A stretch of DNA of 64,000 nucleotides, from NCBI GenBank assembly GCA_041392805.1, contig JAWKLJ010000001.1:620001-684000 (forward strand), given 5' to 3'. The notes under the pieces are model-generated. The model did no database searches. It was not told the DNA's origin and saw only the letters and a list, made by a program, of their open reading frames with translations. How positions within the stretch are numbered: the stretch's first letter is position 1; the number at the start of each line of letters is the position of its first letter. The translations under genes and the position numbers were made by a program. The stretch is from Saprospiraceae bacterium. Lineage in GTDB: Bacteria; Bacteroidota; Bacteroidia; Chitinophagales; Saprospiraceae. Below are positions 42,972-52,196 of the stretch, one piece after another.

Positions 42972-43181
42972 TTTTTTTCAAATTATATTAAATTGATAAT
43001 CAATTATTTATGATTGCATTAAAGCCTAAGTTAATATTCCCGTTTTTTTGTTGATTGCTTGAAAAAAAAATTGAGAAAAGGCGAGACTCCATGTCAACCG
43101 TCTCATTTAAAATGTCAGAAAAAACAATAGTACAAGTCCCAAAAACATAAGTACAAACCAGGAAGTATACAAAAGGACTCT

Positions 43182-43613
43182 GCTAAAGTAGGCAAGAATG
43201 GTAGTGGGGCCCCAAAAAATAGCGGTATCGGTTGGGACGGGTTCCGGCCAGGACGATTGGCTGGGCTGCCTGCGACGGTTTTGGCGGCTGGTCGCTGCGC
43301 TCTTCTACCCAATTTATTCCCAGCAAATGGGCGTATTTCGGAAATATCTAACGAAAGCGGTCCTGGCTGGCTTCATCCTGGGCAATAATCGGGCAAAGAA
43401 AATCGCGGATGATAGCAGGGGATTCACCTTCCGGCAGCTCCTGCCATACCCGCGCTACCCGCAGATAGGCATCTATCCCCAGGGCAAAGCCTTCTTTGCG
43501 AAGGGCTTTTAGGAAGGGTAATCAATGGGCAGTCGGCCCAAGGCATCCAGCTGTTCCAGGGCCATGGTCCATTGCAACAGCTCAGCAGTGGAAGGTTGCT
43601 TGCGCTTACACAT
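43182..43613 (-). pseudogene. Broken MoxR/vWA-associated conflict-system gene
   Basis: Reading from ATG 43613: KRKQPSTAELLQWTMALEQL, the type of sequence seen at the end of MoxR AAA+ ATPases, then a one-base loss near 43510 and, in the next frame, FLKALRKEGFALGIDAYLRVARVWQELP...LCPIIAQDEASQDRFR, which resembles the start of vWA/SUMF1 proteins coded next to MoxR. A TAG at 43348-43350 interrupts it (CAG expected from context), and after it FPKYAHLLGINWVEER continues to a stop at 43182. A nonsense change plus a frameshift make this a true relic. Family naming is by pattern memory only. Confidence 0.5.
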
Positions 43614-44439
43614 CGACCGGATCCGGTGGAAGTGCACCACTACCTCCCTCCACTTCATCACCCGGTAGGAAATTGATCAAGGGGATAGTGATCTGGCTGA
43701 ATCCATTGTATTTAACTGCCGGTTTTTCTTCCTTGAGATTGGTAATCAGCCGGCGAACCAGGCTTTCCGCCTGACTATATTTCTGTTCACCCAGCAGATA
43801 GAACATGACCGGCTGCCCCTTGACTGCTTTTTGCTCGAACCGTTGCCAAAACTGGCGAATGATCTTTTTTCGATTGCAGCTGACCACCGCCAGTTCGCTG
43901 CCCATCGCAAAATGCTGTCCATTAAGGCGGTCGTATTCTGAACTGAGTTTATTGATCAGTTCCTCCAGACCTCGAACGATTCGTTTCAAGGTGATCAGGT
44001 ATTTATCCCTTTCCAGGGTGCCTGCTATGACATGGTCCGTATGATTGGTATTGTAATCAACCCGAAGAGGGCTCAATAAAACTATGTAATGCTCAAAAGT
44101 CGGTTGGATCAGTTGTTCCAGGCGGACAAAAGCGTGCGGAATGCGTTCCTGCCGCACCAGCAAGTTTCGGATTTCAGCGATTGCCGATCTGAAGTCGGTA
44201 GGCTGGGCAGCCACCACCTGTTCTTCCGACAAAGAATCTATCAATTCCAACAAACCTCTAAGCAGTTGGTTTCGGGTCAGGGCAATAGTCTCATGAGTAG
44301 CAACGCCCAATCGTTCATCCCGCAAATTGGTCCAGTACGCATTTTCCAGAATAACCAGGCTACCCGCCTCTGCTGAAGCAACCGGCAGTAGCAGGGATAA
44401 TTGCTGAAAGGCTTCCTCAAAGTGGTTAAGCACGATCAA
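43606..44439 (-). CDS. Protein with effector-associated-domain (EAD11-like) N-terminus
   Basis: 277 residues from TTG 44439; no ATG is available before the upstream stop, and GTG 44433 is an alternative. The first 80 residues (ILENAYWTNLRDERLGVATHETIALTRNQLLRGLLELIDSLSEEQ) have the two-helix pattern Y..l...r..G..s.e......N.l...ll..id.l of effector-associated domain 11, an adaptor domain of bacterial STAND and vWA-MoxR conflict systems. A second similar helical unit follows (about 85-160: IRNLLVRQERIPHAFVRLEQLIQ). The end is proline/glycine rich. It overlaps the broken MoxR/vWA relic by 8 bp, so both once formed one conflict-type operon. Confidence 0.6.
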   Translation of the reverse strand: MIVLNHFEEAFQQLSLLLPVASAEAGSLVILENAYWTNLRDERLGVATHETIALTRNQLLRGLLELIDSLSEEQVVAAQPTDFRSAIAEIRNLLVRQERIPHAFVRLEQLIQPTFEHYIVLLSPLRVDYNTNHTDHVIAGTLERDKYLITLKRIVRGLEELINKLSSEYDRLNGQHFAMGSELAVVSCNRKKIIRQFWQRFEQKAVKGQPVMFYLLGEQKYSQAESLVRRLITNLKEEKPAVKYNGFSQITIPLINFLPGDEVEGGSGALPPDPVDV

Positions 44440-44788
44440 CTGTTGGAGACGCTCTTTTTTTCCTTGATGTCCAAACGCTTGGTATTAGAATAGCTAATAT
44501 ACAGAAGTTGTTTTAACGACGTACATAAAGCATGAAAAAACAGGAAAAGCCGGGTAGTGTATGTGGTACGAGGTTGGACTCTTTATTCGATTATCTTTTG
44601 CTTTTGTGCGTTCATTTTCACAAAAGCAACGATCGGACAGTTCGAAGCTGGTAAGAAAGTCTCTCAAAAGTTCGTTTTAACCTTTGGTGAATGATTCCAA
44701 TTGGCCCTTTGTTGATTCCCGATATTTCGATTCTGGCGTTTAAAAAATTAGCTGGATCATAATTAAGATCTGACAATTTAAATCATCT
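44440..44788. other. Intergenic stretch without recognisable gene
   Basis: About 350 bases. A 48-codon open stretch on the minus strand (about 44620-44770) reads like coding sequence but has no start or match that I know. No promoter or hairpin worth naming. Confidence 0.35.
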
Positions 44789-47043
44789 TTATTTCGATTT
44801 TGCTAATACATAGCTATACACCCAATACCTTCCTTCACTCCAGGCTGAACCCGCCGGGAAAGACTGCCCAGGGAACAAAGATCTATTTACAGGTATCCAC
44901 TCTATCTTGACGGCTAGCTTGGAAACTCCATGGGTCAACTGTTCACCAATCAGGAATTCTTCTTCCCGCCATCGGCGGTTGCTGGTGACAACTTCTGGAT
45001 TGGTAGGTTTCAGTTCGTCTTCGGTAAAAGCCCGGCCACTAGGGTAGGAGAACATACAAGTGTTGCTACCGGCGGTGTACCAAATGCCTGCTGGTTGCCA
45101 ATCTGTTGCTGCTTCCGCATTTTTCACCCAAACCCTGGCTTGTTGATTGGGATATTGATAGTCAAATTTTCGGCGGAGCAGGATTCCCAGATTTTCCGGG
45201 TCTATGTCAACTACAAAGGTACTGGTTCCACGCATGATACGGACAGAATCGCTTTCTGCTGGAAAATAAAGGGCAGTACTGATGTTTTCGTTGGCTTTGC
45301 CGCCGCGAACAAAGCCCGAGTATTCATCGGTGTCGGGACCCCATTCGTAGCGAGAGGTGAGTTCATAAGGTGTTTCGGCACTTGGTGATTCGTATTGGTG
45401 AAACTGAGCATCTTTGGCATTGCAGACATTCAGTTCATCTGTTAATTGAAGGATAGAAAAGGGCGCACCATACCAATACACGACGCCTTCGTAATGCTCT
45501 TCCTCTGTATTTTGACCACCATGCTCCAGGTTGATCACTGCGCGTCGCCCAAAAGGGAAATAATCCGCGATGAGAAAGCGATATGCCGAATTGATGAGAT
45601 CCAACTCATGGTTGGCCTTTTTCTTTTCTTTGCCTACGGGATGACCAGCGAAGGGAATCGTCATATTGAGCCCGCCCCAGTAGTCGCCGCCGCCGCCCCA
45701 CTCTTCGGAGCCGGTACCCCAGGCTTGGGGTGTCCGACTGTCGTCAAAGAAAAAACGGGGTCACCTTCCAGCGTCCGGAGTACACCGTTATGGGAAAAGA
45801 TCCAACTCATGCCGACGAATTGGCCACTCCAGTCATTGCCGCCTTCTACTTGTTCTGTGTCCAGGAAAGTGATGTCCTTTCCACGTGTGGGATGGGGATG
45901 GTCGCTATAGGTGGCATGGAAGTAACCAACCTGATGGCGTGCATCTTGATAGGGAATGGTTTTGAGCGAAAATTCAAGTTCATCAAATGTTTTGCCCTGT
46001 CGCTCCTGGATGGAAATAGTCGCATGCTCGAAAAACGGCATGGGCCAATAGCAGGAAAGGTACACGTAAGCCTCGTCGTACCGCACCGAAATGGGAAAAC
46101 CTTTGACCAGATATTCCTTATCCTCAGGGTTATACAAATGCCCTGCACCATAAAAGAGATCGAGCGGGACATCGACCGAGGGATGCCAGCGGTGGTCCCA
46201 GGTGATCTGTAGGCGATTTTTACCAAAGTCATAGGCCTGTTCACGCGGTATCTTGAATTCCAGCGCCCGGATGGTTTGGGCAGCTCCGGAAAGGCTGGCC
46301 AGCTCCAGCTGTTGATGAGCGTCCAGCTTAAAGTTTTTTTGAACCCGTTTAACTTCTTCTCCTTTCGGCGAAAGATCGGTCCCTGACTTATTGATCAAAT
46401 CCAAAACACGTGGATCGGGTGGCTTTTGCTGCCAGGAGGTGAGTGGCTGGGAAAGGTACCCGGCCCCGAGGGGGAAGCTATGGTAAATGTAATAGCCGGT
46501 GCCATAAAAAGTGCGGGAATAAGCTAAACGAAGGCTTTTCTCAAAAGGGATAGGCACCCACATCAGGTCAGCTCCTTTGGTAATGGCCCAGGTCCAGGTT
46601 AGTGGATTCGGAAAAAGTTCATCGGGGATAAAAGTCGTGTGAGTATAGCGTTTTTTGGCGTCTACCGGATCATCCGTAGCCGTTTCTTTTACAATAAAAT
46701 CTGTTCCATCTACCTCGTAATGCCAGGGACTGCCGTGAAAATGATTGGTGCGTTTAAAATAGAGGATGCCGGGGTTTTTTACATCCAACGAAACATTGAA
46801 ATTATCGGCTTCCTGGTAAAGGTAATGGCTGGCATCGGCCCTTCGGTTGTTACCAGTACGATCGTAGGTACTTCTCATATAAGCGCGCATGCCCAATCGG
46901 AGGTAGGGGATGCGATCCCATTGTAAGTATGCGTCCTGGCCAATGGGGATAATGGGAATTGAAGTAGATTCCTGGGTTTTCCCGGGGGTAACAGTTAGTG
47001 CTAGTAATAAAATAGGGAGGCAGTATTTTAATGGAAGTGGCAT
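44789..47043 (-). CDS. DUF2961 glycoside hydrolase (GH172-like), frameshifted
   Basis: Two frames (47043-45661 and 45664-44789) form one secreted protein of about 750 residues. The first has a signal peptide and the DUF2961 N-terminal jelly-roll (ILYFKRTNHFHGSPWHYEVDG, WVPIPFEKSLRLAYSRTFYGTGYYIY). The second starts inside a DUF2961 hallmark. Adding one base to the A6 run at 45750-45755 joins them in frame through GTGSEEWGGGGDYWGG, the segment holding the family's conserved acidic residues, then NMTIPFAGHP. GH172 enzymes act on arabinofuranosides or fructofuranosides; the substrate here is unknown. The break could be a real mutation or a homopolymer error. No SusC/D pair is nearby. Confidence 0.8.
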
Positions 47044-47364
47044 AAGTTGGTTTTAGTGCAAAAAGGTGCGGCAATTATTTTGTCCTGTATAAAAATACCT
47101 AAAATATTTGGGTTTTCAACCCGCCTAGATTCAAATTGGTCTTTGAATCGCAATCTCATGTGATAGCGGAATCCGGGTCTGCCAGACTAATTTCCCTGTT
47201 TCGGGCTTTCGGCTACCCACTTTCCATTTTATATTTCTCTAATTTAAGCCTATTATTTACGTAAATAGAGTCGGGAGGAATTATTGGCCCTTAGTTATAT
47301 TTATATCGATTTTCCCTTCGCGACCATCGAAAAAAATAGTATTGAGAAGAAGATGCCACTATTT

Positions 47365-47372
47365 TATATTTG
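47365..47372 (+). promoter_or_regulatory. Candidate -7 element for the 47418 gene
   Basis: TATATTTG, exact TAnnTTTG consensus, with a TTG at 47342-47344 (20-bp gap, right for a -33 box) and the start codon 45 bp downstream. Confidence 0.55.
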
Positions 47373-47417
47373 AATGTAAACTTAAAATAAGCACAAAACC
47401 TGAAACGCATTAACTAA

Positions 47418-47918
47418 ATGAAATCATCAAAAACCATAAGATCAAAGTTCAGTTTTTGGATACTTCCACTATTAGCTTATGTCGCCTTTTTTAGTTGGCT
47501 GATCGTCGTGATCATCGTTGGCATCAAAGGCAGCCTGGATGTTCCGGGGCCGGTTTATCTATTTTTATTCTTTTATATGTGGATGTGGATCTTGCTGTTT
47601 TGGGGAGAGTTGAGGGCGAAAGCCATCGTGGTTCGCATTTACGATGATGCAGTGACTAAAAGTCCTTTTTGGGGGTTAATCCCAAGGCGTCGTTTCTCTT
47701 TTGATGAATTGAGGGGGTATACAACAGAGCAGCGTAGTACGAGGATTGGTACGTTTAAATATTTATATATTTACAAGGGAGATAAAAGGGTGATCAAGCT
47801 ATCATCTTTGTATCACCGAAATTTCAAAGTACTGAAGGGATGCATTATGAAAAAACTTCCTGCACTAGGATCCGAAACTTACACGGTAAAAAAGGCCCTA
47901 AAAGAGTTTTTAGACTAA
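47418..47918 (+). CDS. Small membrane protein with PH-like domain
   Basis: 166 residues. Two membrane segments (about 12-36 and 44-64) followed by a soluble beta-rich part (IVVRIYDDAVTKSPFWGLIPRRRFSFDELRGYTTEQR...FKYLYIYKGDKRVIKLSSLYHRNFKVL) with the strand order of bacterial PH-like (YcxB/bPH) domains. No enzyme motif. Function unknown. It is one of the few plus-strand genes in the left two thirds of the window. Confidence 0.75.
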   Translation: MKSSKTIRSKFSFWILPLLAYVAFFSWLIVVIIVGIKGSLDVPGPVYLFLFFYMWMWILLFWGELRAKAIVVRIYDDAVTKSPFWGLIPRRRFSFDELRGYTTEQRSTRIGTFKYLYIYKGDKRVIKLSSLYHRNFKVLKGCIMKKLPALGSETYTVKKALKEFLD

Positions 47919-47942
47919 TCTATTCTCGAAAAACTTGTAAGC

Positions 47943-48065
47943 ATGAAAACTATTAACCCCAATATCTTTGCAGTCGCCTTCATCTCTTTTTTCCTGTTTT
48001 CACTTTGGAATGATTTCAAAATGCCTCCCATCTTTTTAGGTGAAACGGCTATCGTAAAAGGAGAG
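47943..48065 (+). pseudogene. Head of an exported protein, truncated
   Basis: From ATG 47943: MKTINPNIFAVAFISFFLFS, a signal-like start, then LWNDFKMPPIFLGETAIVKG. After this the frame stays open but becomes a proline-rich, low-complexity string unlike protein (over 48100-48345 the DNA is a simple CGACTTA/ACTTCC-type repeat). I read it as the beginning of a gene that lost its body. Confidence 0.35.
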
Positions 48066-48355
48066 ATTACGGAGTCAGCCGTAGCCCTGGCTTAGTACAC
48101 CTATCGCCACCTGCTTTAACCCAACCCCACTTGCCGCCATATTCCGCATCGCTGGGGCTTGCCCCAAATCTCCACTACCCACACATCCCACAAAAAAACC
48201 TCAAGCCAAACCTCCAATACCTCTATAACTCCATTAACTCCACGTCCAAAAACCCAGCGCCCCCCGCCCGCACTCGACTTCCCAACTTACAACTCCCTAA
48301 CCTAATGACTTTCGACTTATCGACTTACAGACTTTCGACTTACCAACTTCCTAAG

Positions 48356-49640
48356 CTAACGTGCCGCCCTGGAAAGACGAAAACCGCTGTCGTTGCGCCT
48401 GAAGCCAGGGGTGAGGTAGCTGCGAAGGGCGCAACGCAGGCTGGCTGGCCCGAAGCTCCACGAGCCGCCCCGCAACACCCAGTCGGAGCCGGAGGAAGAG
48501 CCCCTGGGGTCTGTTTGCGCCCCAGAAGAATAAGTACCATACCAATCCCAACACCATTCCCATACATTGCCACTCATGTCATATAAGCCCAAAGCGTTGG
48601 CACGGAAAGAACCGACTGGTGAAGTGTATTCATGGCCATCTTTGTCGTTGGAGCTATTTGCATAAGACATTAGTTTACTTTCTTCCGAAGTACCTGCCCA
48701 TTTCTCTTTTTTGCCCCGGCTCCGTGCCCCATATTCCCATTCGGCCTCGGTCGGTAGCCGATAGCCGTTGGCTGACCAGTTGGCGGTTACGGTAGTCCCA
48801 CTAATCGTATATACTTTTTGTAAGTTTTCCTGCTCCCTTCGCCAGTTGCAATAGGCTACTGCATCTTCCCAACTGACATTGATAACCGGCCGTTTGCCTC
48901 TCCCAAAGCCTACATCACCCGCCTTTTCCCGTTTGGTTGCATCACAAAAAGCATCATATTCTTCAAACGTCACCTCATGCCTGCCCATATAAAAATCGCC
49001 CACCGTCACACTATGCGTCGGCTTCTCACTACTCCCCCATCTCCAAACACATCTCCCATCTCAAAGGTGCCGCCCTGGACGAAGACCATATGGTCGGGGG
49101 CCTGACGGGAGGCGGCGTATTGATCCGCTGGCGGGCTTCATTGGCGTGTAGGCCGTTGGGATGCAGTTGCAGGTAGTTCTGATAGGCAGCTTTGGTGCCT
49201 TTCAAGGTGGCATATTGCCATTCTTGCTCGTCCTGAAGCTGCTGCAATTGTTGGGCTACTTCCTGGCGAAAGTCACCACGGGGAAGTCCGTAAGGTAGGC
49301 CTGGCAGTTGCTGATCGTCGGATTGTTTTTGATGGCTGTGTAAGCATTGATGTCCCGTTGGCGTTGGTTGTATTGGATAGGTGAGTCAGCTTATCGTTTT
49401 CATAGTCAGACACAGCAAAGAAAATGGCATAGTCCTTGCCCGTCCGAAGGGTGGACTGTGCAAGTAGGCTGGAGACCTTATTCGTATCGCCATCGGTGGG
49501 CACCTAGTAGCCCTTCTTCCAACGGTCGAGGTGGCCATGACCGGAAAAGTAGATGATCAGCTTGTCGGCCGGCTGCAAATCTTGCAAAAGCCTGGGAAAA
49601 GCTTTGCAGCCCACTTGATTTTTCAGATATTGATGAAGGA
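48356..49640 (-). pseudogene. Decayed caspase-SUMF1 protein
   Basis: From right to left: DKLIIYFSGHGHLDRWKKGY, a caspase-fold (peptidase C14) segment with the catalytic SGHG, then a TAG where a Tyr codon is expected, VPTDGDTNKV, and a second caspase-like start GKDYAIFFAVSDYENDKLTHL. A frame change leads to paired helical repeats (DINAYTAIKNNPTISNCQAYLTDFPRG and WQYATLKGTKAAYQNYLQLHPNG). Then GGTFEMGDVFGDG, a one-base loss in the C5 run at 49034-49038, and a complete formylglycine-generating-enzyme-like (SUMF1) domain from 49009 to 48356 (YRLPTEAEWEYGARSRG, MSGNVWEWCWDWYG, RVLRGGSW-type WVLRGGSWSF, GFRLSRAAR). A nonsense codon, missing caspase parts and frameshifts show real decay, though the SUMF1 domain is still open. 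Confidence 0.75.
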
Positions 49641-49737
49641 ACTAAAACCTGATGTAATAGCGGCTTATCATAAGAAATAACTCGCTATATAGCGGGTTAC
49701 ATAGACGTTGTGCGTCACTCAGAAACTGATTGAGTAG

Positions 49738-50553
49738 ATGAACTATCAAACATATAAACCCCATAAAGACTTGGAATCCATAGTCAAATTTTATTGGACT
49801 TTGGAAGTGCCTTTTGACCCAAAAAATCAGAAGCAAAAAATAGTTCCTGACGGCTGTATAGAAATGACTTTCAATTTTGGCGACAAGATTAAACGATATA
49901 CATCTGAAAATGACTTTATACTTCATCCCAATGCAATGGTAATGGGGCAGAGAACAAAATCATATTTCATTTTACCCGTTGGTAATGTTGACACATTCGC
50001 AATATGCTTCTATCCTATCGGATTTGTAAATTTCCTAAAGACACCACTTGAAAACTTGGTTGACAAGGAAACACCCATTTCAGAACTTTTCGGACAAGAA
50101 GAAGCCTGTAAATTGGAGCAGCAAATGATTAATGCTATGGATTCCCAACAACGGATTATTATTATCGAAAGCTTTCTGCTAAATAAACTTAACGAAAAGA
50201 ATACGATTAGTAATATCGTGAAATCAACAGTTGAAGCTCTGCTCAAAACAAATGGAGCGACCGCCATAAATGTCATTTTAAAGGATGAAGTTGCAAAGAG
50301 AAGACAGCTTGAAAGACATTTTAGAAAACAAGTTGGTATAAGTCCCAAGCAACTAGGCAAAGCTATTCGGCTGCAAGCGACTTTAAATTTGTTGATCAAC
50401 AAAAAATCAAAAACACTGACAGACATTGCTTACGAGAGTGAATATTTCGACCAAAACCATTTCATAAAAGATTTTAAAGACCTTGTTGGGGTCACGCCAA
50501 AGGAGTTTTTAGGCAATGAGCACATGGCTCTATCTGCACTATTCTATAAATAA
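49738..50553 (+). CDS. AraC-family transcriptional regulator (DUF6597-type sensor)
   Basis: 271 residues. N-terminal domain about 1-130 (YKPHKDLESIVKFYWTLEVP, IVPDGCIEMTFNFGD, ILPVGNVDTFAICFYPIGFVNFLKTPLENLVD), as in AraC proteins with a DUF6597-like cupin domain. C-terminal AraC helix-turn-helix pair (VAKRRQLERHFRKQVGISPKQLGKAIRL and LTDIAYESEYFDQNHFIKDFKDLVGVTPKEF). First gene of the AT-rich block. About 20-60 bp before it is CTATATAGCGGGTTACATAGACGTTGTGCGTC, split here as a palindrome plus an ACGTTGTGCG-type motif that resembles cassette recombination sites. Confidence 0.9.
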   Translation: MNYQTYKPHKDLESIVKFYWTLEVPFDPKNQKQKIVPDGCIEMTFNFGDKIKRYTSENDFILHPNAMVMGQRTKSYFILPVGNVDTFAICFYPIGFVNFLKTPLENLVDKETPISELFGQEEACKLEQQMINAMDSQQRIIIIESFLLNKLNEKNTISNIVKSTVEALLKTNGATAINVILKDEVAKRRQLERHFRKQVGISPKQLGKAIRLQATLNLLINKKSKTLTDIAYESEYFDQNHFIKDFKDLVGVTPKEFLGNEHMALSALFYK

Positions 50554-50630
50554 GTTTGGGTGTCGCATTTCTACTATTTTGCCTTCTTGCCAACATTTAA
50601 TTTTGTTCTTGAATTAAAATTGGCACATCA

Positions 50631-51128
50631 ATGGCAGGCAACAGATTAATTTTAGCTTCGCTGGTTTCTGCATTGTGTTTTGTTTCGTGCAACAATTCGG
50701 ACAAGACAAAATTTGAAGCAGCGACAGAAGACACTTTAGAAAACCCAAAAGTAAAAGATATGAAAAGCTACATTTCAATGTTTGAAATTCCTGCAACGGA
50801 TATTTCACGAGCGGTTAATTTTTATGAAGTATTGTTGGACATCAAAATAGAAAAAATGGATGTTGAAGGAATGCAAATGGGAATTTTGCCTTATGAAGGA
50901 CAAATGGTGACTGGTGTTATAATTCAGGCAGACGGATATAAGCCATCAGCTGACGGGGTAACAATGTACTTGAACGCAGGAGAAAACCTCCAAGTATTGC
51001 TCGATAAAATAGAGAAAAATGGTGGACAAATAGTAGTTCCAAAAACAGCTCACGCGGACGAAAGTGGATACTTTGCGCTATTCATTGACTCTGAAGGAAA
51101 CAAAATGGCTCTTAATTCACCAAATTAA
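50631..51128 (+). CDS. VOC-family (glyoxalase-like) lipoprotein
   Basis: 165 residues. A lipoprotein signal MAGNRLILASLVSALCFVSC with lipobox FVSC is followed by a linker and a full VOC domain from residue 44 (MKSYISMFEIPATDISRAVNFYEVLLDI...MQMGILPYEGQMVTGVIIQADGYKPS...GENLQVLLDKIEKNGGQIVVPKTAHADESGYFALFIDSEGNKMALN). Most VOC proteins are cytosolic and begin at the Met found here at 44, so the signal may have been added by fusion. Function unknown; 77 bp behind the AraC gene and probably controlled by it. Confidence 0.85.
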   Translation: MAGNRLILASLVSALCFVSCNNSDKTKFEAATEDTLENPKVKDMKSYISMFEIPATDISRAVNFYEVLLDIKIEKMDVEGMQMGILPYEGQMVTGVIIQADGYKPSADGVTMYLNAGENLQVLLDKIEKNGGQIVVPKTAHADESGYFALFIDSEGNKMALNSPN

Positions 51129-51167
51129 CGGGAAAATAAAAGAGCGAACGAATATTTTGGCTCTAAA

Positions 51168-51926
51168 TTAGTTGGAACTTAAAACAAGTGCTTGATAAGC
51201 TTTGACATTGAGAATGCTGAAAAATTCACCCATTTGCGGTTGAGTTTGAAGATAACCAGCACCTTTTTGAAAGTCTTCCATTGACTTCCAACCAATCAAA
51301 ACAACTTTATCCTTAGTTTGAAGGTCAATAAACTCTTTGTCAAACAAGTAGCCCTCTTGTTGAGCAATCAAATCAAAGAATGCTTTGCGTTTTGAACCAA
51401 ATTCATTTTCACTTCCCTCTTTGACAGTTCTAACAGCAACTTCTAATACATTGCCCTCTTTAATATGGTCTTCTAATTTGAAATCAGAACCATCAGCAGG
51501 TTGCACTGCAACAAAGGCTTTCATATCAAAGGTACCAAAAAACTGACCTGCTTCGGGTGACTGCATCAAATTATTGGCAATGTTTTGCATTGCTTCGGCA
51601 GACTCGTAGCGTGTCATTCCAACAAATACATCTGTATTGTCAGGTTCAGGCATTGTAAAAAAAGACTTGAATTCCCAATCTTCTTGAATGCCTTGTTGAG
51701 CTTTAAGTTTGCTAATAAAAGCGGACCTTGCATTAAAAAATGCTTCGGCTTGCCCTTCTTTAACTTTACGTATGGCAATTTCTAAAACTGTTTTTTGTTC
51801 CATTTTTCCTTCTACTTTATTTTGTGAATGATTCGTTTCTTCTGCTTGTTTCGGGCTTTGATTACACGACATCAAAACCGCAAGCCCGACAGAAAACAGG
51901 CATATCTTGATTAAATACTTTTTCAT
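51168..51926 (-). CDS. Lipoprotein with two ABM-like (dimeric ferredoxin-fold) domains
   Basis: 252 residues. Lipoprotein signal with VLMSC. Two repeats of an antibiotic-biosynthesis-monooxygenase/NIPSNAP-like unit: VLEIAIRKVKEGQAEAFFNARSAFISKLKAQQGIQEDWEFKSFF and VLEVAVRTVKEGSENEFGSKRKAFFDLIAQQEGYLFDKEFIDL, each ending in a FGTFDMKAFVAV / FSILNVKAYQAL strand. A tandem unit could form the dimer within one chain. The start overlaps the stop of the MITE-split gene by one base (TAATG), so it belongs to the 52927-51168 operon. Substrate unknown. Confidence 0.82.
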   Translation of the reverse strand: MKKYLIKICLFSVGLAVLMSCNQSPKQAEETNHSQNKVEGKMEQKTVLEIAIRKVKEGQAEAFFNARSAFISKLKAQQGIQEDWEFKSFFTMPEPDNTDVFVGMTRYESAEAMQNIANNLMQSPEAGQFFGTFDMKAFVAVQPADGSDFKLEDHIKEGNVLEVAVRTVKEGSENEFGSKRKAFFDLIAQQEGYLFDKEFIDLQTKDKVVLIGWKSMEDFQKGAGYLQTQPQMGEFFSILNVKAYQALVLSSN

Positions 51927-52193
51927 TATTGTTTGATGGTTTGGAAATCTACGCTGATATTGCTGAACATTAGTTGCGGAGTAAAATAGCCTGTAAATCC
52001 TGCCCCAATTCCTAGCACACCTAAAAACATTGGTTCTCTGACAATTTTTGTGTTCTAGTCAGCTGAAAGCCTTGATCATCGCTCTTTATCAATCGCTTAT
52101 GATCTTCGTTTTAAGCTGACCACAAAAATTGTCAGAGAAGGAAAACATTGTGTAGTATTCAATCCATTTCGGAAAATTTCTCGTGTTGCTCAT
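51926..52193 (-). pseudogene. Small membrane-protein gene split by a MITE
   Basis: From ATG 52193: MSNTRNFPKWIEYYTMF, then the element at 52034-52139, then LGVLGIGAGFTGYFTPQLMF to a stop at 51926. If the element and one copy of the flanking 8-bp repeat AAAACATT are removed, the frame joins exactly (EYYTMFLGVLGIGAG), giving a protein of about 50 residues with one hydrophobic segment. The intact relatives may be longer at the C-terminus. The start is 4 bp past the preceding gene's stop, and its end overlaps the next start, so it is the middle gene of the operon. Confidence 0.75.
52034..52139. repeat. 106-bp MITE with terminal inverted repeats and 8-bp target duplication
   Basis: Ends TTCTCTGACAATTTTTGTG and its exact reverse complement; both sides are followed by GG-type dinucleotides and AAAACATT direct repeats (52022-52031 and 52142-52149). 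The inside holds another inverted pair (GTCAGCT...AGCTGAC). A half copy is seen at 56592-56607. Confidence 0.8.
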
Positions 52194-52196
52194 AGT

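Noticed and set aside
43119..43130. Single ACAATAGTAC half-site on the plus strand
   Set aside because: Only one half-site, no partner 21 bp away and no gene start behind it.
48131..48586. Plus-strand frame of 151 codons
   Set aside because: Proline-rich translation of simple repeats continuing antisense through the SUMF1 domain.
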